A stretch of 64,000 nt of DNA from Verticillium longisporum (lineage: Eukaryota; Ascomycota; Sordariomycetes; Glomerellales; Plectosphaerellaceae): NCBI GenBank assembly GCA_019188255.1, contig JAETXT010000007.1:3720001-3784000 (forward strand), written 5' to 3'. The notes under the pieces were generated by a model that made no database searches, was not told the origin of the DNA, and worked only from the letters and a program-made list of their open reading frames with translations. The position numbers and the translations under genes were made by a program. Below, in pieces: positions 1 through 12,532 of the stretch. How positions within the stretch are numbered: the stretch's first letter is position 1; each line of letters begins with the position of its first letter.

Positions 1-81
1 CAGCTTGACAACGGGAGCGATGCGGTACTCTCCTCGAGGCGAGACCGGGGGTGTAGGAGAATTGTCCGCAGGGTGCATTGG

Positions 82-152
82 CCTCGAGCTGGGCCCTCGA
101 GCTGGGCCCTCGAGCTGGGCCCTCGACCTGGGCTTGCTGGGCCCTCGAGCTG
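82..152. repeat. 13-bp tandem repeat, CCTCGAGCTGGGC unit
   Basis: Three exact head-to-tail copies of CCTCGAGCTGGGC (82-120) are followed by a diverged fourth copy and a partial fifth near 142-152. It lies outside any gene I can support. It looks like a simple minisatellite; no function is suggested by the sequence. Confidence 0.85.
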
Positions 153-752
153 TCTCACACAGAGGACCATGGGATTTCCCGATTGAGAGCGATACAGGAA
201 CCGGCGCACACTGTGGCTTCGATAAATCACCGACTCGACATTCCGCCACCCAGTCAAAGTCAAGAAAGGGGGTTTTTGTTGCTTAGCGAGCTCCCCGACA
301 ATCATCGGGTCTTGTATGACGAGTTCGACGTTGTCGCCAGTGGCCTTTCTCGTGAAGGAAGTGGATGAGGCCTCCCCGCTGCGTTTGCCTGCTCCTCAGA
401 GCTCAGGGAGCGACCCTCTACCAGATGCTGCAACTGACAGTGCCGGGACTGTGTCTGACGACAACGACAGGCATCCCTTCCAAGCTGTTGACGTGCCCAG
501 AAGCAATCAGCCCCGAAAATGACACGAAACGGCGTGTGCTAGGGCAAGGTCCGCCACCTGCTAGGCCTCCTGCTTAGCCCCCCCCCCACTCCTTCCTCTG
601 GCCGTGCGCCAACGGTAATGGGCAAGTTGACAAACGACAACGGCAGAACCAGGCGCAACGGCCTGCACCTGCACCGAGCACTCGCGCCTGCACTTCCCCG
701 TCCACTCGCGCCGCCAGGAGGACCCTGAATCCTTGCGGCCATCATTCCTTGG

Positions 753-814
753 AGGTAGGTACATGGTACCTAGCAGTTGCCTACCTTAGTTATCTACCTA
801 GGTAGGTACTGTAC
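753..814. repeat. Cluster of TACCTA/TAGGTA palindromes
   Basis: Overlapping copies of GGTAGGTA, GGTACC and TACCTAGGTAGGTA form a short self-complementary patch in the upstream region of the PAS gene. Similar patches recur near 12283, 12505, 22271, 32012, 32705 and 54477, always between genes. Confidence 0.7.
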
Positions 815-1928
815 AGCATGACGCTTGTGACTGCCTGTGACGGCCCAGCTGCTCTTATCCAGGTCCGGTAATTACCTCGACGGTACCTGGCCTTGTTGCT
901 GTCACATCTTAAGCTCGCCAACTTCCACACCAGACCCAGTCTAGACTCGAGCCACAACATTGTACACCGTCTTACAACCCCAGCCCACTGCCTTTGCTCA
1001 GTTTGAGCCAGACCCTTGTGCCTTGGCTCCCCTCAGCTTGGACAGTCTGCTCTTTCTCTCCCCCCCCCCGTCATTCGGTCGTCGGTACTTGATCCTGGCG
1101 AGGTGAAAGCCACCCGCAGCGCAGTCACGACAACCACAGCCGGCCTTGTCCCGCAGCCCGACGCATATATCATCCAGCATCTTCCCTGACAACTGTGGCC
1201 AGGCTAGCTCAAGTTGGCGCATCAATCGCATGTGTGTTTACTCTTCATCCATCACCTATTCACTTCGCCTTCAGGCCCAACATCATCACTGTCTCGGCCG
1301 GCTTGATTCGAGGCCACGGTTCGTAGACATTGGTAGCCAACCAGCGACAGATCAGAAGATCAGTAGTCAAGCACCCTGCCGACATCATCATCATCGATCA
1401 GATACCCCTCAGTGTTCGCCTTGACGTGCCATTCGATATCAGGTACACTGCCTCCGATCGTGCGCACCACACGACCGCCATCTCCAAATTGCTTTCGCCG
1501 CAACTGCGATTGTCATCGCCTCAACTCCGTTTTCCTTCTCCCCTCGCTTGTTGCTGGGCCCTCTTGTCTCTTCCCAGCGACACAGCTGTCAGCTGTGACG
1601 AGATCAGCAGCCCGCCCTTTTCGCTGGCGCCTCGCCGCTTTGCCATTCTGTCACGTCTTTGAGAAGCTCTGTCTTCAATCTTCGCGCTTAGCGACGAGAA
1701 TTCGAGTGGTCCTGCAGTGCTTTGAGGTACCCCGACCCACAAGTCTCCTCGTCATCTCGCATTAGAAACAATCGATCCGTACCATCACGAGTCGTGTCTG
1801 GATCCCGTACCTCTTCGCCAAGTCAAGTCGCAAGTGCTTGACCCTTCTCTGCCCGATTGTTTTCCACATTGTCGAACTGGCAAATTCTTCGCGCTCATCG
1901 GCTCGACCCATTGCCGCCGTCATCGTCA

Positions 1929-4042
1929 TGGAGCAAACTTTCATGACCATTCACAGTACGCCACTACCGCGCGCTCAACCTCGTTTTGTCGCTCGATCCT
2001 ATTTTCATTCGCGCCCAGAGTTTGGCTGACACGTGCGTATCCAGACCTTTCTCCCGAAGCCAATATCCTCTTCGCCTCCGAGTCGATCTTCGATATTCTC
2101 GGCTATCACCCTCGCGAGGTGCAGGACAGATCTTGCTTTGAATACTTCCACCCTGAAGAGGTGCCTTTTGCCCGCTCCGTCCATAACCGCGGCGTTCAAC
2201 TCGACAAGGCGGCAGTCCTTCACTATGCTCGCATATTGTCACGCGACGGCGAGTGGGTCAGCTGCGAGTGCTGCTTCACAGTCGTCCACGATGTTCTAGT
2301 TGCCTGTACCAGCGTGTATCGGCGAGGCGAGAAGAGTGAGAGTATGCGCACATTCCCAACCATCACGCAGCTGCTCTTGCATTGCTGACCGGAACCCCAT
2401 TAGGACGCGCCATTGAAGCGCCTCAGATCCGACGGCTCTTCTCGAGCTCTCCTCGTGATCCTCGATATCACATGCTAGAGCACCTATCCCCCAAGTTCCG
2501 GACGCAGCCGACAGAACGGGAACCCAGAGCCGCTCTCATCGTGAACCGATTTACCAGGACACTGACAGTCATGTTTGCGACAAACGCCGTATCTACCATT
2601 CTTGGTGTACGTCCTGACCAGATCAAAGACAAGAGTTTCTATGAATGTATTCAGGAAAACTGTCTTCCCGATGCCATACGATGCCTCGAGAGCGCCAAGG
2701 CAAACGACTCGATTGCCTATCTGCGCTTTTGGTACCGGGACCCCGCCGAGAAGAAGACTTCGACGAAGAGGATGATGACGAGGAGGAAGATGAACGTCGA
2801 AGCATCAACTCCAGCGACTCGGAAGGGGGAGGAGCTCGGCTGTACACCCAGATGGACATCGATATCGAACCCTCTAGCCCGAAGATCAAGATGGAGCACG
2901 AAGACTCTCAACACTCCATGTCTAGCATCAGTTCCGCCTCCAACGCAGTTGCCATGGAGTCTGGTTCCAGTAGCGGCGCCTACCAGACCCCTCCCAGCGC
3001 CGGTTCGCGCACAGGGCCAAGCCGTCCCAGTCCCGAGTCTGGCCCTACACCCCGTGCCCGTCGAAGACGCACACCCGTTGCTCCATTGGAGCTGGAGGCC
3101 GTCGTCTCATGCACGTCGGATGGGCTTGTCGTTGTTCTTCGTCGTGCCCGTCCTCCCATTCCAGCCTCACACCCGCCGCTGGTCCCACCTCATAGCTTTG
3201 AGAATGGTCTTTTCGCCGCTCCATGGGGCCAGCAGCCCATTCGACCAGAGTATCCGTCTGGCGTCCAATACAACTTCCAGCCGCCATACACTTCACAGCA
3301 GCCGCCTCTTTACGACGACGCTGCCAAGGCCGTCGGCGGTCCGCCTCTGGATCAGCTTATGAGTTCGATCCGAGACGTTGCTGTCTTCGCCTGGGCTCTC
3401 ATTGGTATCAACGGGAACCTTGCGACCTACACCAGAGGCTTGCCTCGAGGCGAGGCTCAACCCCCGGACGGAATCCCCATCTGGGACCCAAATGCCAGCA
3501 ACGAACTATCCTACCTAGGTCCCGAAAACCAAGCAGTGCAGCGTTGGGCTGAGTATGAAAAGGGCAAAACCAGCACTCTGGGTCATGGGACATATGCGAA
3601 CAATGTATATCACCGTGGGCCCCCTGAGAACCAGCAGCGACAGCACGAGTTGTCGATGGCGAATGGCAACATGGGCGGAAACTACACCTTTGCAAGCCAG
3701 TCACAGCAACGGTGGATGGATCATGAGCAAGGCGCGGCTCATGGCTCTCGGCCGGGGCACGATCATAATGGGCATGCGCCGCCCTTGGGAGGGCAACACC
3801 AGCATAGCCACACGCAAGTTGATGATGGTCAGTCATATCGACAACACCACCAAGCTGCACCTGGCTTCCCGCCGGCATTTGGGCACAATCAGCAGCCTCA
3901 ACAGCAATATCTCCAGTGGGGAAATGGCGAGCAGAACCCACCCCCGCCATCGTACCATAGTAATGACGGCTATGGTCCGCCATCGACACAGGCTGGGCCT
4001 ACCAATCCTCCGAGCAATGGGCAACGCTTTTATTGGCAGTGA
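1929..4042 (+). CDS. Two-PAS-domain protein with Gln/His-rich tail
   Basis: Probable intracellular sensor or transcription-associated protein of about 654 residues. Exons are 1929-1956, 2045-2341 and 2404-4042; both introns have GT-AG ends and joining them keeps the frame. PAS domain 1 covers about residues 12-105 (FDILGYHPREV, then SCFEYFHPEE); PAS domain 2 covers about 155-215 (STILGVRPDQIKDKSFYECI, then LRFWYRDP) and seems to resume after an acidic/Ser insert at PLELEAVVSCTSDGLVVVL. The C-terminal third is rich in Gln, His, Asn and Pro. PAS 1 lacks the GRNCRFLQ flavin-cysteine motif, so it is not a LOV photoreceptor of the white-collar type. The frame breaks at the C run 2741-2744: one extra C would join two frames that both match the protein, so I treat this as a consensus error. 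Ligand and partners are unknown. The gene converges on csmB. Confidence 0.8.
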
Positions 4043-5024
4043 AATAAATGCCATGGTAGAGAGCTCTGTTGGCGATTTGATCGGGTGAAAATCCCGATTC
4101 GCTTACCAACTGGTCTTTCAAGTTGCTCAGGCAAAGGAGACCTGGGCAATAATGTGTGAATCTCGAGGCACATGTTCAGGGTCGTGTGATTTAGTTTAGT
4201 TGAGAGCAAAAGTACCTAGTCAGAAGATACCCCTGAGCGACCAAGTCGGGCCCGATGAGAGGGCTGCCGGCTGAGCTCTGGCGGGTGTTTGGTGCGAAAG
4301 CAAGCCGTTGGTTATTTCTGCATTTCCACAATGAAGTAATTTACGTCATTCTTGTACTCCTTCTGCCTCCTGTTTCCTGCCTAGTGCAGGGTGTGATGAC
4401 GAGCTGTGTACTTGCGAAAGAGAAGCGTGTCTGGGGCACTGTATTAGGCTTGATATTGAATGGGACGCACAGGAAAGTGAAGACCACCGTCCTTAGCCGG
4501 AGTCATTGCGTATTCTGCCATTTGGACGAAGTACAGCCCTCAATCATCGCACACGTAGCTGATGTGATGTCATTCGCAGTTCTCCGGTCGTTTACCTACA
4601 TCTCATCGTGGCAGGCAAGGTATTCAATGGATGCAGTTCAATTCAGCCTATTATTGCGAAACCGATCAAACGGTCACCAGGTGAACCCTCGCACTCAAGG
4701 TCCAAAACAACTATTTCCGTACACTATACGACCAGGTGATAAGAAAAACGTTCAACCAAATCAAGAGACAGGAAGATTTAAAAAAAAAAGAGTCCTCGCA
4801 TGTGGTAGCAGGAGCAGACTTCGCTCGAACGCCGGATTCTTCCCAGTGCCGTCCCCATCCCCTTTTATCCCGTTCTCCATGGTCGTGGAGGTTCCCATCA
4901 ACGTGACCCGCGAGGGAGTGGCGGCCGTGGCGATGTAATTATATATCGTTTATCAAGTTGAGCCCGGACAATGAAACACCGGGGCATCAAAAAGAGCGAG
5001 CCCGATGGAGTGCAGAGGTTACGT
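4043..5024. other. Convergent intergenic region between the PAS gene and csmB
   Basis: This holds the 3' ends of two converging genes. An AATAAA-like string lies directly after the PAS stop codon (4041-4049), and an AT-rich poly-A stretch lies at about 4770-4790. A long chance open frame on the + strand (4255-4938) has no recognisable domain and spans both 3' untranslated regions, so it is not annotated. Confidence 0.6.
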
Positions 5025-8000
5025 TTACATGTTGGCCAGCTCGTGGTCGATCTGGCGATCCATGAAAGTGCGCCTCTCGCCAACGAGCTCGGACTGCAGT
5101 CTTTGCTCGACCAGGGCGCGCACTTGCTTCTTGGTCACCGTGTCGAGGTCGACCTCCATGAGGACGGTGCGGATGGCTTCGACGATCATGCCATCGTCAG
5201 GCCCGGCAAGACCACGCTGGAAATCAAAGGTGGACGACGAAGCCTCCGCAGCGCGGTTACCGCCGGCGAAGCCAAGGGCAGTAGAAGAGCGGTTGCCGCC
5301 CATCAGAGACGGGTTGCTGGCGTGACCGTGAAGGTTGCCCATGGAGCGGGTAGGGTAATCGGCATACGGGGACTGGGTTCGCTGGATGTCATGGGCGCCC
5401 ATGGAGGCCATGGACTGACGGTGAGCCAGATGGGGGTCAGCAAAGGGTCCAGCGCCAGTCATGGTCGAATGCCGGGTCATGTGGCCGGGGCTGGGCGTGC
5501 CAAAGAGCGCAGGGGACTGAGGGGGCATGTAGGGGTTCTGGCGGTTTTGCATGCCCGTGATGACGGATCCCTGGCGGACAGATGAGTAGACAGACTTCAT
5601 CTCGTCCATCTCGTACTGGTCCTGGTATTCGCCTTCGTACTTCTCAGGGTATCCGCCGCGACGACCAGGTAGCTGGTTGGCCTGGGCGTAATCATCCCAA
5701 CGCTGCAGAGGAACGCTGCGGGGATCATAGCCCTCATCGTCGACGGCCACGATCTGCTTGTTGCCCTTTTCTCCAATGACGATACGCGTGTTTCCCCACG
5801 AGAAGTTGTCCTGGTTCCAGAAAGAATAGATCGGCAGAACAAAGAGTAGATGGGGAAAGCCAAGATGTAGATAATCATCCAACCAATGTGTTGCCACTGA
5901 CGCTTGAGGATGAAAATCAAAGCCTGAAGACCATACACGGCTGCCAGCATGATGATGGAGATCAAGGGGAACTGGCCAGTGCCGCTGGATACGAGGTAGA
6001 TGAGGTAGCCGAGATAGACACACGTAGCGGGGAGGATGATGGTTCCGAAGAGATCAATGAAGACGACGAAACGCATGCTGAAGCAGCAGAAACCACACAT
6101 CTCCTTAAGCTGCATCAGCTCGAACAGGTTGTGCATCGTTGAGTTGATCCAGCGACGACGCTGGGACAAGAGAACGCTCCATGACTCCGGTGCCGCGGTC
6201 TGGCAGTATGCGTCGGGGATGAACTTGTAGGACATGAACGGGAAATGCTTGGTCATCAGGGTCGTCAGGTAACGATCCTCACCAAGGGCCAGCAGGTTCT
6301 TCTTGTGTAATGTGTCGACATCGCATACGCTGTACTCCTGAATGACGCCGTCAGAGATGATGAGAGGCTTGCCCTTGTCGGCGGTACGCAGGCGATACAT
6401 GGTGAAACTAGAGACTGTTAGCGAAGAGTAAATACGGTGGGATGGGGAGAGAGAGGAACGTACCATCCAGGCAAACAGGTGACACTGCCGAACAACGATT
6501 CGAAAGCCTTGGCCAGGTGGTGGGAAATGAAGTACTCATAGACCTGGATCATAGTCCACCAGGTCTTTTCGTCGTTTTGCAGAGCTGTTTCACCACAAAT
6601 ACCAGCAATCTTGCCATCGTTGGCGCATGCGGCAACAAGACGATTCAACGAGTCCTCGCGGACAGAGGTATCGGCATCGACCATGAAGAGGTATTCGTAC
6701 AGCTCGGGATCTACACCGATGATGTTGTTGATCTGATGGAACATTTCGAGTTCAAGAGGGTTCATTGGAGAGCGGTGGTGGACGCGGTTGAGGAAGCTCA
6801 TGAGGAGAATCTGGGAGTCTCGCTTGCCACGGTTGCCAGGCTTCGTCTTACTTTGCTCGGATTCCTTGCCAACCTTGACGACAACAAGATAGGGAACGAC
6901 GTTGCCTTCGAATTCGTAGAGACCCGAGTAAACCTTGCCGTAATTGAGCTGCTCGCTTCCAGTACCGACGGACTTGAAGGCCAGGGCGGGAGGGTCGATC
7001 TTGGGGTCGACGCCCAGGATATCCAAAACAATCTTAGGCGTCGGGCGGTCGTTGCCTTGACCGACAATCACACCGTCGCAGATGACGCAGATGAGCTTTC
7101 TCTTGTTGTCGTACTGAAGAGCAGTGAGAGAGTCAAGTGCCTTTCGGAGGGACTCTTCACCCTCAGTGTAGGCGGGCACCTGGCAAATGACGAACTTGTC
7201 TTGCGGCGAAGGGCGCCTCTTGGAACCGAACTGCAGTGCAGATACAAACTTGAGTAGAATGACTGCACACAACATAATGCTGAAAGCCAGCAACAGCCAG
7301 TTGTTGACAGTACACCTAGGCGTCTCTCTGAAGTCTGTAATGCCCTTATAGAACGTGTTACGGATGCAGTTCATGCTGTTCTGAGCGCTCTGGTTTTCAG
7401 TGGCGTTACCGGCGGCCCGTTCCAAGATGTCGTTCCATTGATCGGTCACATCGGCGCCAGGATTTTGCTTGATCACGTTGATAAGCTTCTCGTTCAAGAA
7501 GTTGGAGCCACCCAGGTTCTTAAGTCGCTTCTGCGTATAGAAGTAGTTCGTCAGGTCGTAAATCTTGTCGTCGTAAATGACCCATTGGCGTCCGTCGTTC
7601 TCGCCCTGCTTGCGGACTGTACCCTTGGACCAAACCAAATCGCCGTGGAAGTATTCCTTGATTCTGGGTTCAAAACGTTTGCTGTACCAATCTGCGGCTC
7701 GAAGCTTGGTAGCAGGGTTTGGCTGGTAGTAACCAGATGTGTGATCAGCAATCTGGAATTCCAAGGTATTGTTGAGATCCAGGCGGAACGTGTCCTCGAT
7801 ATCAAGGCCAGGGCAAGTCAGGGGCAGAGGAGCAACGAAATAGTCGTCGAGATTCATGCCGGCGAGTGGAAGCATGTTTTCCCGTGTGGTCTCGATATCC
7901 TGATCCGAGTGTTGCTGTTTCCAAAACTTGGAGATGTCATAAACTTTGCCGTGAATGCTGACCCAGAAGTCGCTTTGTCCTTGGTGGGTATCAACCTCTT

Positions 8001-10521
8001 TCTGAGAGTATGCCTTGTCGAAGTTGGGACACAGGAGACGGCCAAACGCAACGATCCAGAAGACAATTAGAGCGTTCATGAGGAATATGAAGAAACAGAG
8101 AACCAGCTTCTCACGCCAGGCCATGCGAACGTCGGGCCGCTTCATGCGTCCGACGTAGCGAAGGAATGGGGAAGGGATCCACCAGGTGAAAGCCCAGACG
8201 ATGAAGACCCAGACTCTACGCTTCATCGGCAGAGACTTAGTCTCAATTTGCTTGCCATTGGCGAGTTCAGGGTCGAGAGGACCAATGAATTCACCGTCCT
8301 CGTTGTAGTAAACTGCGCCTTTGTGGGTGTCACCTTTGTGACCAAGGCCATAGTCACCAACGGCGACGTTGCGCATGCCCGTCATGCCCGTCATACGCGT
8401 CGGTGCGATCGAAGGTGCTGCCACAGGGTTCTGGTTGAACGTCGCTTGAGACATGTTGCCGTGGCTAAAGTTGCGCTGATGGTTGACGACACCATTGCTC
8501 CCGCTGTGATCATCAAGAATGACCTGGCCTGGGAAGTAGCCGCTGCCATTGTTTGAATAACCAGACTCGAGCTGGTTGACAGCCATCATGTTGCCAACGC
8601 CGGGGAGGTTGTTCAACGGTTTGAGGTCGAGCATGCTTTCAGCCTCCCACCAGGCAGACTCACGCATCCAGACACGTTCCTTGCCGACAATGACCTCGCC
8701 ATTGCTCCAGCCACGTTCCAGGAGCCACGTCTCAATGCCATCCCGCCCGTCTTTGCATCCGAGCGCCGAGTACCGCTGGACAAACTCTTCGACGTCAAAG
8801 TCGGCGGTGAAATCAAGGTTCTTGTTGCGCCTGTTGGCCCACTCGGGGAGGCGCCAGGCCCGCAGCTGGCGGGAAACGGTACCAGCCGACCAGGCAGATG
8901 TGACGGAAGGCAAAGCAGCCAAGCTGGCTGGGGAGTCATCGGTAGGGTGGAGAGAGAGGTGGTACCACACACGGCTTGAGGCAAGCAGGGCTGGCAAATC
9001 GAGGCGGCTGTGGGTGCCCAGGTTAATGCCTTCACCAGCGACCGGGAACAAGAGCTGTTTGATGAATCCGTCATCATCAGCGGACAGACCAATCTTCTCG
9101 AGAATCTCTTCCCTCTTTTCCAGCTCATGTTGCCTTTCCCTGCTGGCTGGAGTCGAGCTGATGCCCAGATCGGGAGCAACCTCGGCCACGGCATTTTGCA
9201 TTTCTCGGAGCACGGAGCTGCCAGTGGCGGGCACTTCGATGCCATCAGCAATCATCTCCGAGTTGATGCCCATGGAATCGTCAAAGATGCCACGCAAAGC
9301 CAACGCCTTGCCGAGCGTGGGGCTGGGGATCTCAATGACACTGATGCAGACCGTGTCTTCACCCTCCTCGTTACTGGTGGGTGTTCGCACCCCACGTCCG
9401 TCGAGAGACTCAGCGCCATCCTTGATGCGGGCCATTTGGGCGGCGATGGCAACGTTAGCCTTGGTGATGACCCAATCGACGAGGGCTTCATAGAGTCCAC
9501 CAACGAATGTCGAGCGGTCTTCGGTCGTGCACTGCTTCATAAGCACCTCGGGTTCCATTCCAAGGAGACCGCTGACGTCTTCGCAAACATCTTCCAGAAC
9601 GTCCTCATCGACGTTGTAATCAAGGGTGTTACCGAGCTTGAGGAGGCCAGCAAGCGTTGAGATGAAGCTGCGGTGCGAGGCACCCTTGATGCCAATTTCC
9701 TTGAGGGCGGTCCTGAAATCCTCGGCGGCAGCAGCATCATCGGCGGTCGGGAGATATGAGGGCGGGTCGTATGTGCCCGACCGAGCCAGCAGGGCATACT
9801 GCGAGGCAGGCTTGAGGCCTAGGAACTCCCGCTCGGCGGGAGTTGAGGCAGACGTCAGGAGGTAGTAGAATACGTCGAAAGCCCTGTAGCCAGCCTCGGA
9901 AGGAATGTTCATCAAGCCCTTCGTGGTATCGATACCACCCTGCGACAACGCGATGCTGGCAGCGGTGAGATTGCCAGCAAGGTTGATCGTCAGAGTGACG
10001 CCAAGGGCGGCTTGCCGAGGCGTCGAAGGGTTGTAGGGTGTGGAGCATCGCAGAAAAGGCTGAATGGCATCCAAGGCTTTGTAAAGCGACGAAGGCGTGG
10101 ACATGGGCAGAGAGGAGAGGAAAGGAGCCAGGACGGACGGTGTGGACTCGTGAAGGGAGCTGTGTTTCATCTCGTCAGCGTGTCGTTCTGTCTGTTGGAT
10201 CAACTTCGGTAGAACTTACCCCAAGACAATGCAGCCGTCCTCAGCACGTCGCCTGGCATGCTCCCAGGCACTGGCACCTAGTGAGGCATCGACAGTGCCT
10301 CCAATGGAGCCATTGGGACCGGTCTGCGAGGCAGTGAGCCAGGTGTTGACCACAGTGCTGGTGCCAGCGTCGAGCCTGTAGGGCTGGGCGGAGAGGTAGA
10401 TGTTGTGAATGGCGTTGAGGAGAGTTGTGGTAGACACCTGAGTCGATTGCTGACCGGTGCCTCTGTTGCCACCTGGTGCCTCCGAGGCCAGAGAGTACAT
10501 CGACATTCTGGGGTTCGTCAT
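5025..10521 (-). CDS. csmB: Class VII chitin synthase with degenerate myosin-like domain (CsmB/ChsVb type)
   Basis: Membrane enzyme polymerising UDP-GlcNAc into wall chitin at hyphal tips and septa; about 1,793 residues. Exons run 10521-10220, 10159-6464 and 6407-5025; the introns (gtaagt..cacag and gtacgt..ctctag) restore the family sequence CLPGCFTMYR at the second junction. Order: myosin-like region (about 1-700) without a GESGSGKT P-loop; membrane segments near 745-800; cytochrome b5-like segment ([15 protein letters not shown], about 832); chitin synthase domain with [13 protein letters not shown] (about 1094), VDADTS (about 1257) and QRRRW (about 1415); C-terminal membrane helices; and a DEK_C-like domain at the last ~57 residues. 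One frameshift at plus-strand A run 5841-5843 (TTT on the coding strand, expected TTTT) interrupts the last helix. Some schemes call this class VI. It is divergent from csmA, as is known for this pair in other filamentous ascomycetes. Confidence 0.95.
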
Positions 10522-12282
10522 CTTGACAGTCGGGGGACTCGCGAAGTCTTGCCCAGTGCAGGGACTTCAGGGGCGATGGCGGATAAGATCAGGTGGTGTT
10601 GCCAGAGTATGGAACCGGGCGTCAAAAGGGGATGGCGTGGGCTCGGCGCCCTCGTTGGAAGACCCAGGAAGGTGTAGGCGATTTTATTATGATGTTTGAC
10701 GTCGAATTCGAATAGAGTATTAGAAGAGTAGCGAGTGAGGTTTCGTCAAGCGCTGGCTGGATGGCCGGATCGAAAGTCTGAATTGGGTCGCTTGGGCAAC
10801 GCGTGGGCGTGGCTGTCGTGGTTCCCCAAAAAAAGACAAGCTGATGCAGGGCAAGAACAGAACAGACAGCAAGAGGGATCGAAACAACCACCAAAGCGAG
10901 TGAGATGGTTGTCGAGTAAAGGTTTGGGAGGGCAGAAACGGAAAGGAAGAAGCCAATGTCGAGCAGCTTTGCCTCAGACACAACGAGAGGTGGCAGTGGA
11001 GAGCAGAGGGAGGATTGGGATTTGCCGGGCAGAAAGGACTCTGGGTCTCGTAATGACTGGGGCCTGAGAGGGTTCGATCACCACATGCCCATGCCCACGA
11101 CGGACAAGAAAGCGAGGACAGGGGGCTCCGGGGCCCATGGGCGGGCTGCGGTGCGCGACAGACGACAGACGCGCAATTCTCGGAGACGTGCGACAGAAAG
11201 CATGATTTCACGGACCCCTGACCCAGGGGCTTCCCATCTTTCCACAGAGGCTAGGCTCTAAGAGGCTTTTGGGTGGGCACTCGAGGTTCCATCCGCAGAC
11301 GAGCCGGTCTCCGCGCTGATCCAGATTGAACGAATGGATGGTGGACTCTGCTCCCACTGTGCGATGCTTTTCTTGGAGAGACCGGCGTGAATACGAGGCG
11401 GCGAACTGCAACCTGCAGCTGCTGCGCTGTGTTGGATCAGGCAGCCAGAGGTAGGCCTGGCAGCGAGGTCGGCAAAGCGTTAGCTGTCGAACATCAGGAC
11501 GGTTTTCTGCCCTCCACTTTTTGGTCACGACAGTCGTGCTATTCTTGTCAGTGGGCGTACTGGATGCCCTATCGTCTTCGCTTGCAGTGCGGTCAGCAAC
11601 GGCTGAACTAGATGTCGCTGCTGATGGGGGACCCCGATTCGGTGAGCTTGAGCGTCTGACTGCGGTTCTGTCCCCCCCTCGCTGGCTGTCAGTCCAGGTC
11701 GAAATCCGAGTGCATCTCCTGTAACACATAGTGGCGTCTCTTGGTGGATTGCCATCCAGTCCCTCGTTCTCACTGCAGATCATCAACTGGCGATGCCCGG
11801 TTCGTATCGCCCGAGAGAGGGGCGGGGTGTGTGATGTGCATTCACTACCGCTTGCAGGACCGTTTTCCAGCCAGCCTTTCTGGCCCTCCAGCACTTGCAT
11901 GCAGCTCCATCTTTTTCTTGTTCGTGACGGATGAGAACCGGAACCGAGAAAAGATGCGGAGGCTATGCTGGGAGCTGGATCGGTGGGAGGAAAATCCTGC
12001 ACCGACTGTCAGTGAAGTGGAATGGTGGGGGTGGACTGGAGTTCCAGTCGAAGTGGGTGTTGGGGCGGGCCAGCAAAATGCTTTTTTTAGGTAAACGACC
12101 ACACAAGCAATCCCAGGCAGTGTTCGGCGCCCACTGTTCTCTGTTCGCTCAGTATCGCATTGTTAGCGGCCGATGCCCTGGGTCCACAGAGCCCACAAGT
12201 GCCCGGAGATCTTGGAACAGGTCGCACCGCCCGAACCTACTGCCCCCAAGCCCCCGAAGCCCTTCAGGGGGCTGGAGCGAGT

Positions 12283-12315
12283 GCCTACTACTAGGCAGGT
12301 AGGTACCTACTGTAG
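12283..12315. repeat. TAGGTACCTA palindrome patch in the csm promoter
   Basis: CTACTAGGCAGGTAGGTACC followed by TACTGTAG forms an imperfect self-complementary patch. A second one lies 200 bases further on. Both are inside the divergent csmB/csmA promoter region. Confidence 0.6.
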
Positions 12316-12504
12316 CAGCAGTGACCCCTTTTTTCCGCCCCATAGTGCCTGCCATCCAGCACAGACGGGCTGCCAAAACTCGGTGCGAGCACAGCAGCTC
12401 CTATCAGCATTGGCAAGAGCCACACATCAATCCTGCATTCCCCTTGCCGATCATGGGAATGCTCTAATTCGATCCATATGTTCAGTGTCTGAACCTGCCG
12501 TGTT

Positions 12505-12532
12505 TACCTGGTAGGTAAGGTAGGTGCCTACC
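12505..12532. repeat. TACCTGGTAGGTA palindrome patch in the csm promoter
   Basis: TACCTGGTAGGTAAGGTAGG followed by TGCCTACC repeats the TAGGT/ACCTA theme in both orientations. It belongs to the same family as the other intergenic palindrome patches of this window. Confidence 0.6.

Larger units (their letters stand above)
1..1928. other. Gene-free left flank and probable 5' leader of the PAS gene
   Basis: No open frame here looks like protein. It holds a 13-bp tandem repeat near the left end, a cluster of TAGGTA/TACCTA palindromes at 753-814, and several runs of seven or more C (around 580 and 1063). The last ~700 bases are pyrimidine-rich, as is usual for fungal promoters and 5' leaders, so the PAS gene promoter and untranslated leader probably lie here. 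Confidence 0.6.

Noticed and set aside
4255..4938. 227-codon + strand frame between the PAS gene and csmB
   Set aside because: It spans both 3' untranslated regions, has no domain, and its composition (long hydrophobic start, then mixed) looks like chance in AT-richer DNA.
6442..9660. Several long + strand frames opposite csmB (for example 6442-7257 and 8576-9493)
   Set aside because: All are antisense to conserved csmB exons and show no domain.
11208..12002. 264-codon minus-strand frame inside the csmB/csmA promoter
   Set aside because: No domain, no splice-supported extension, irregular Ser/Arg-rich composition; adjacent strand is equally open.
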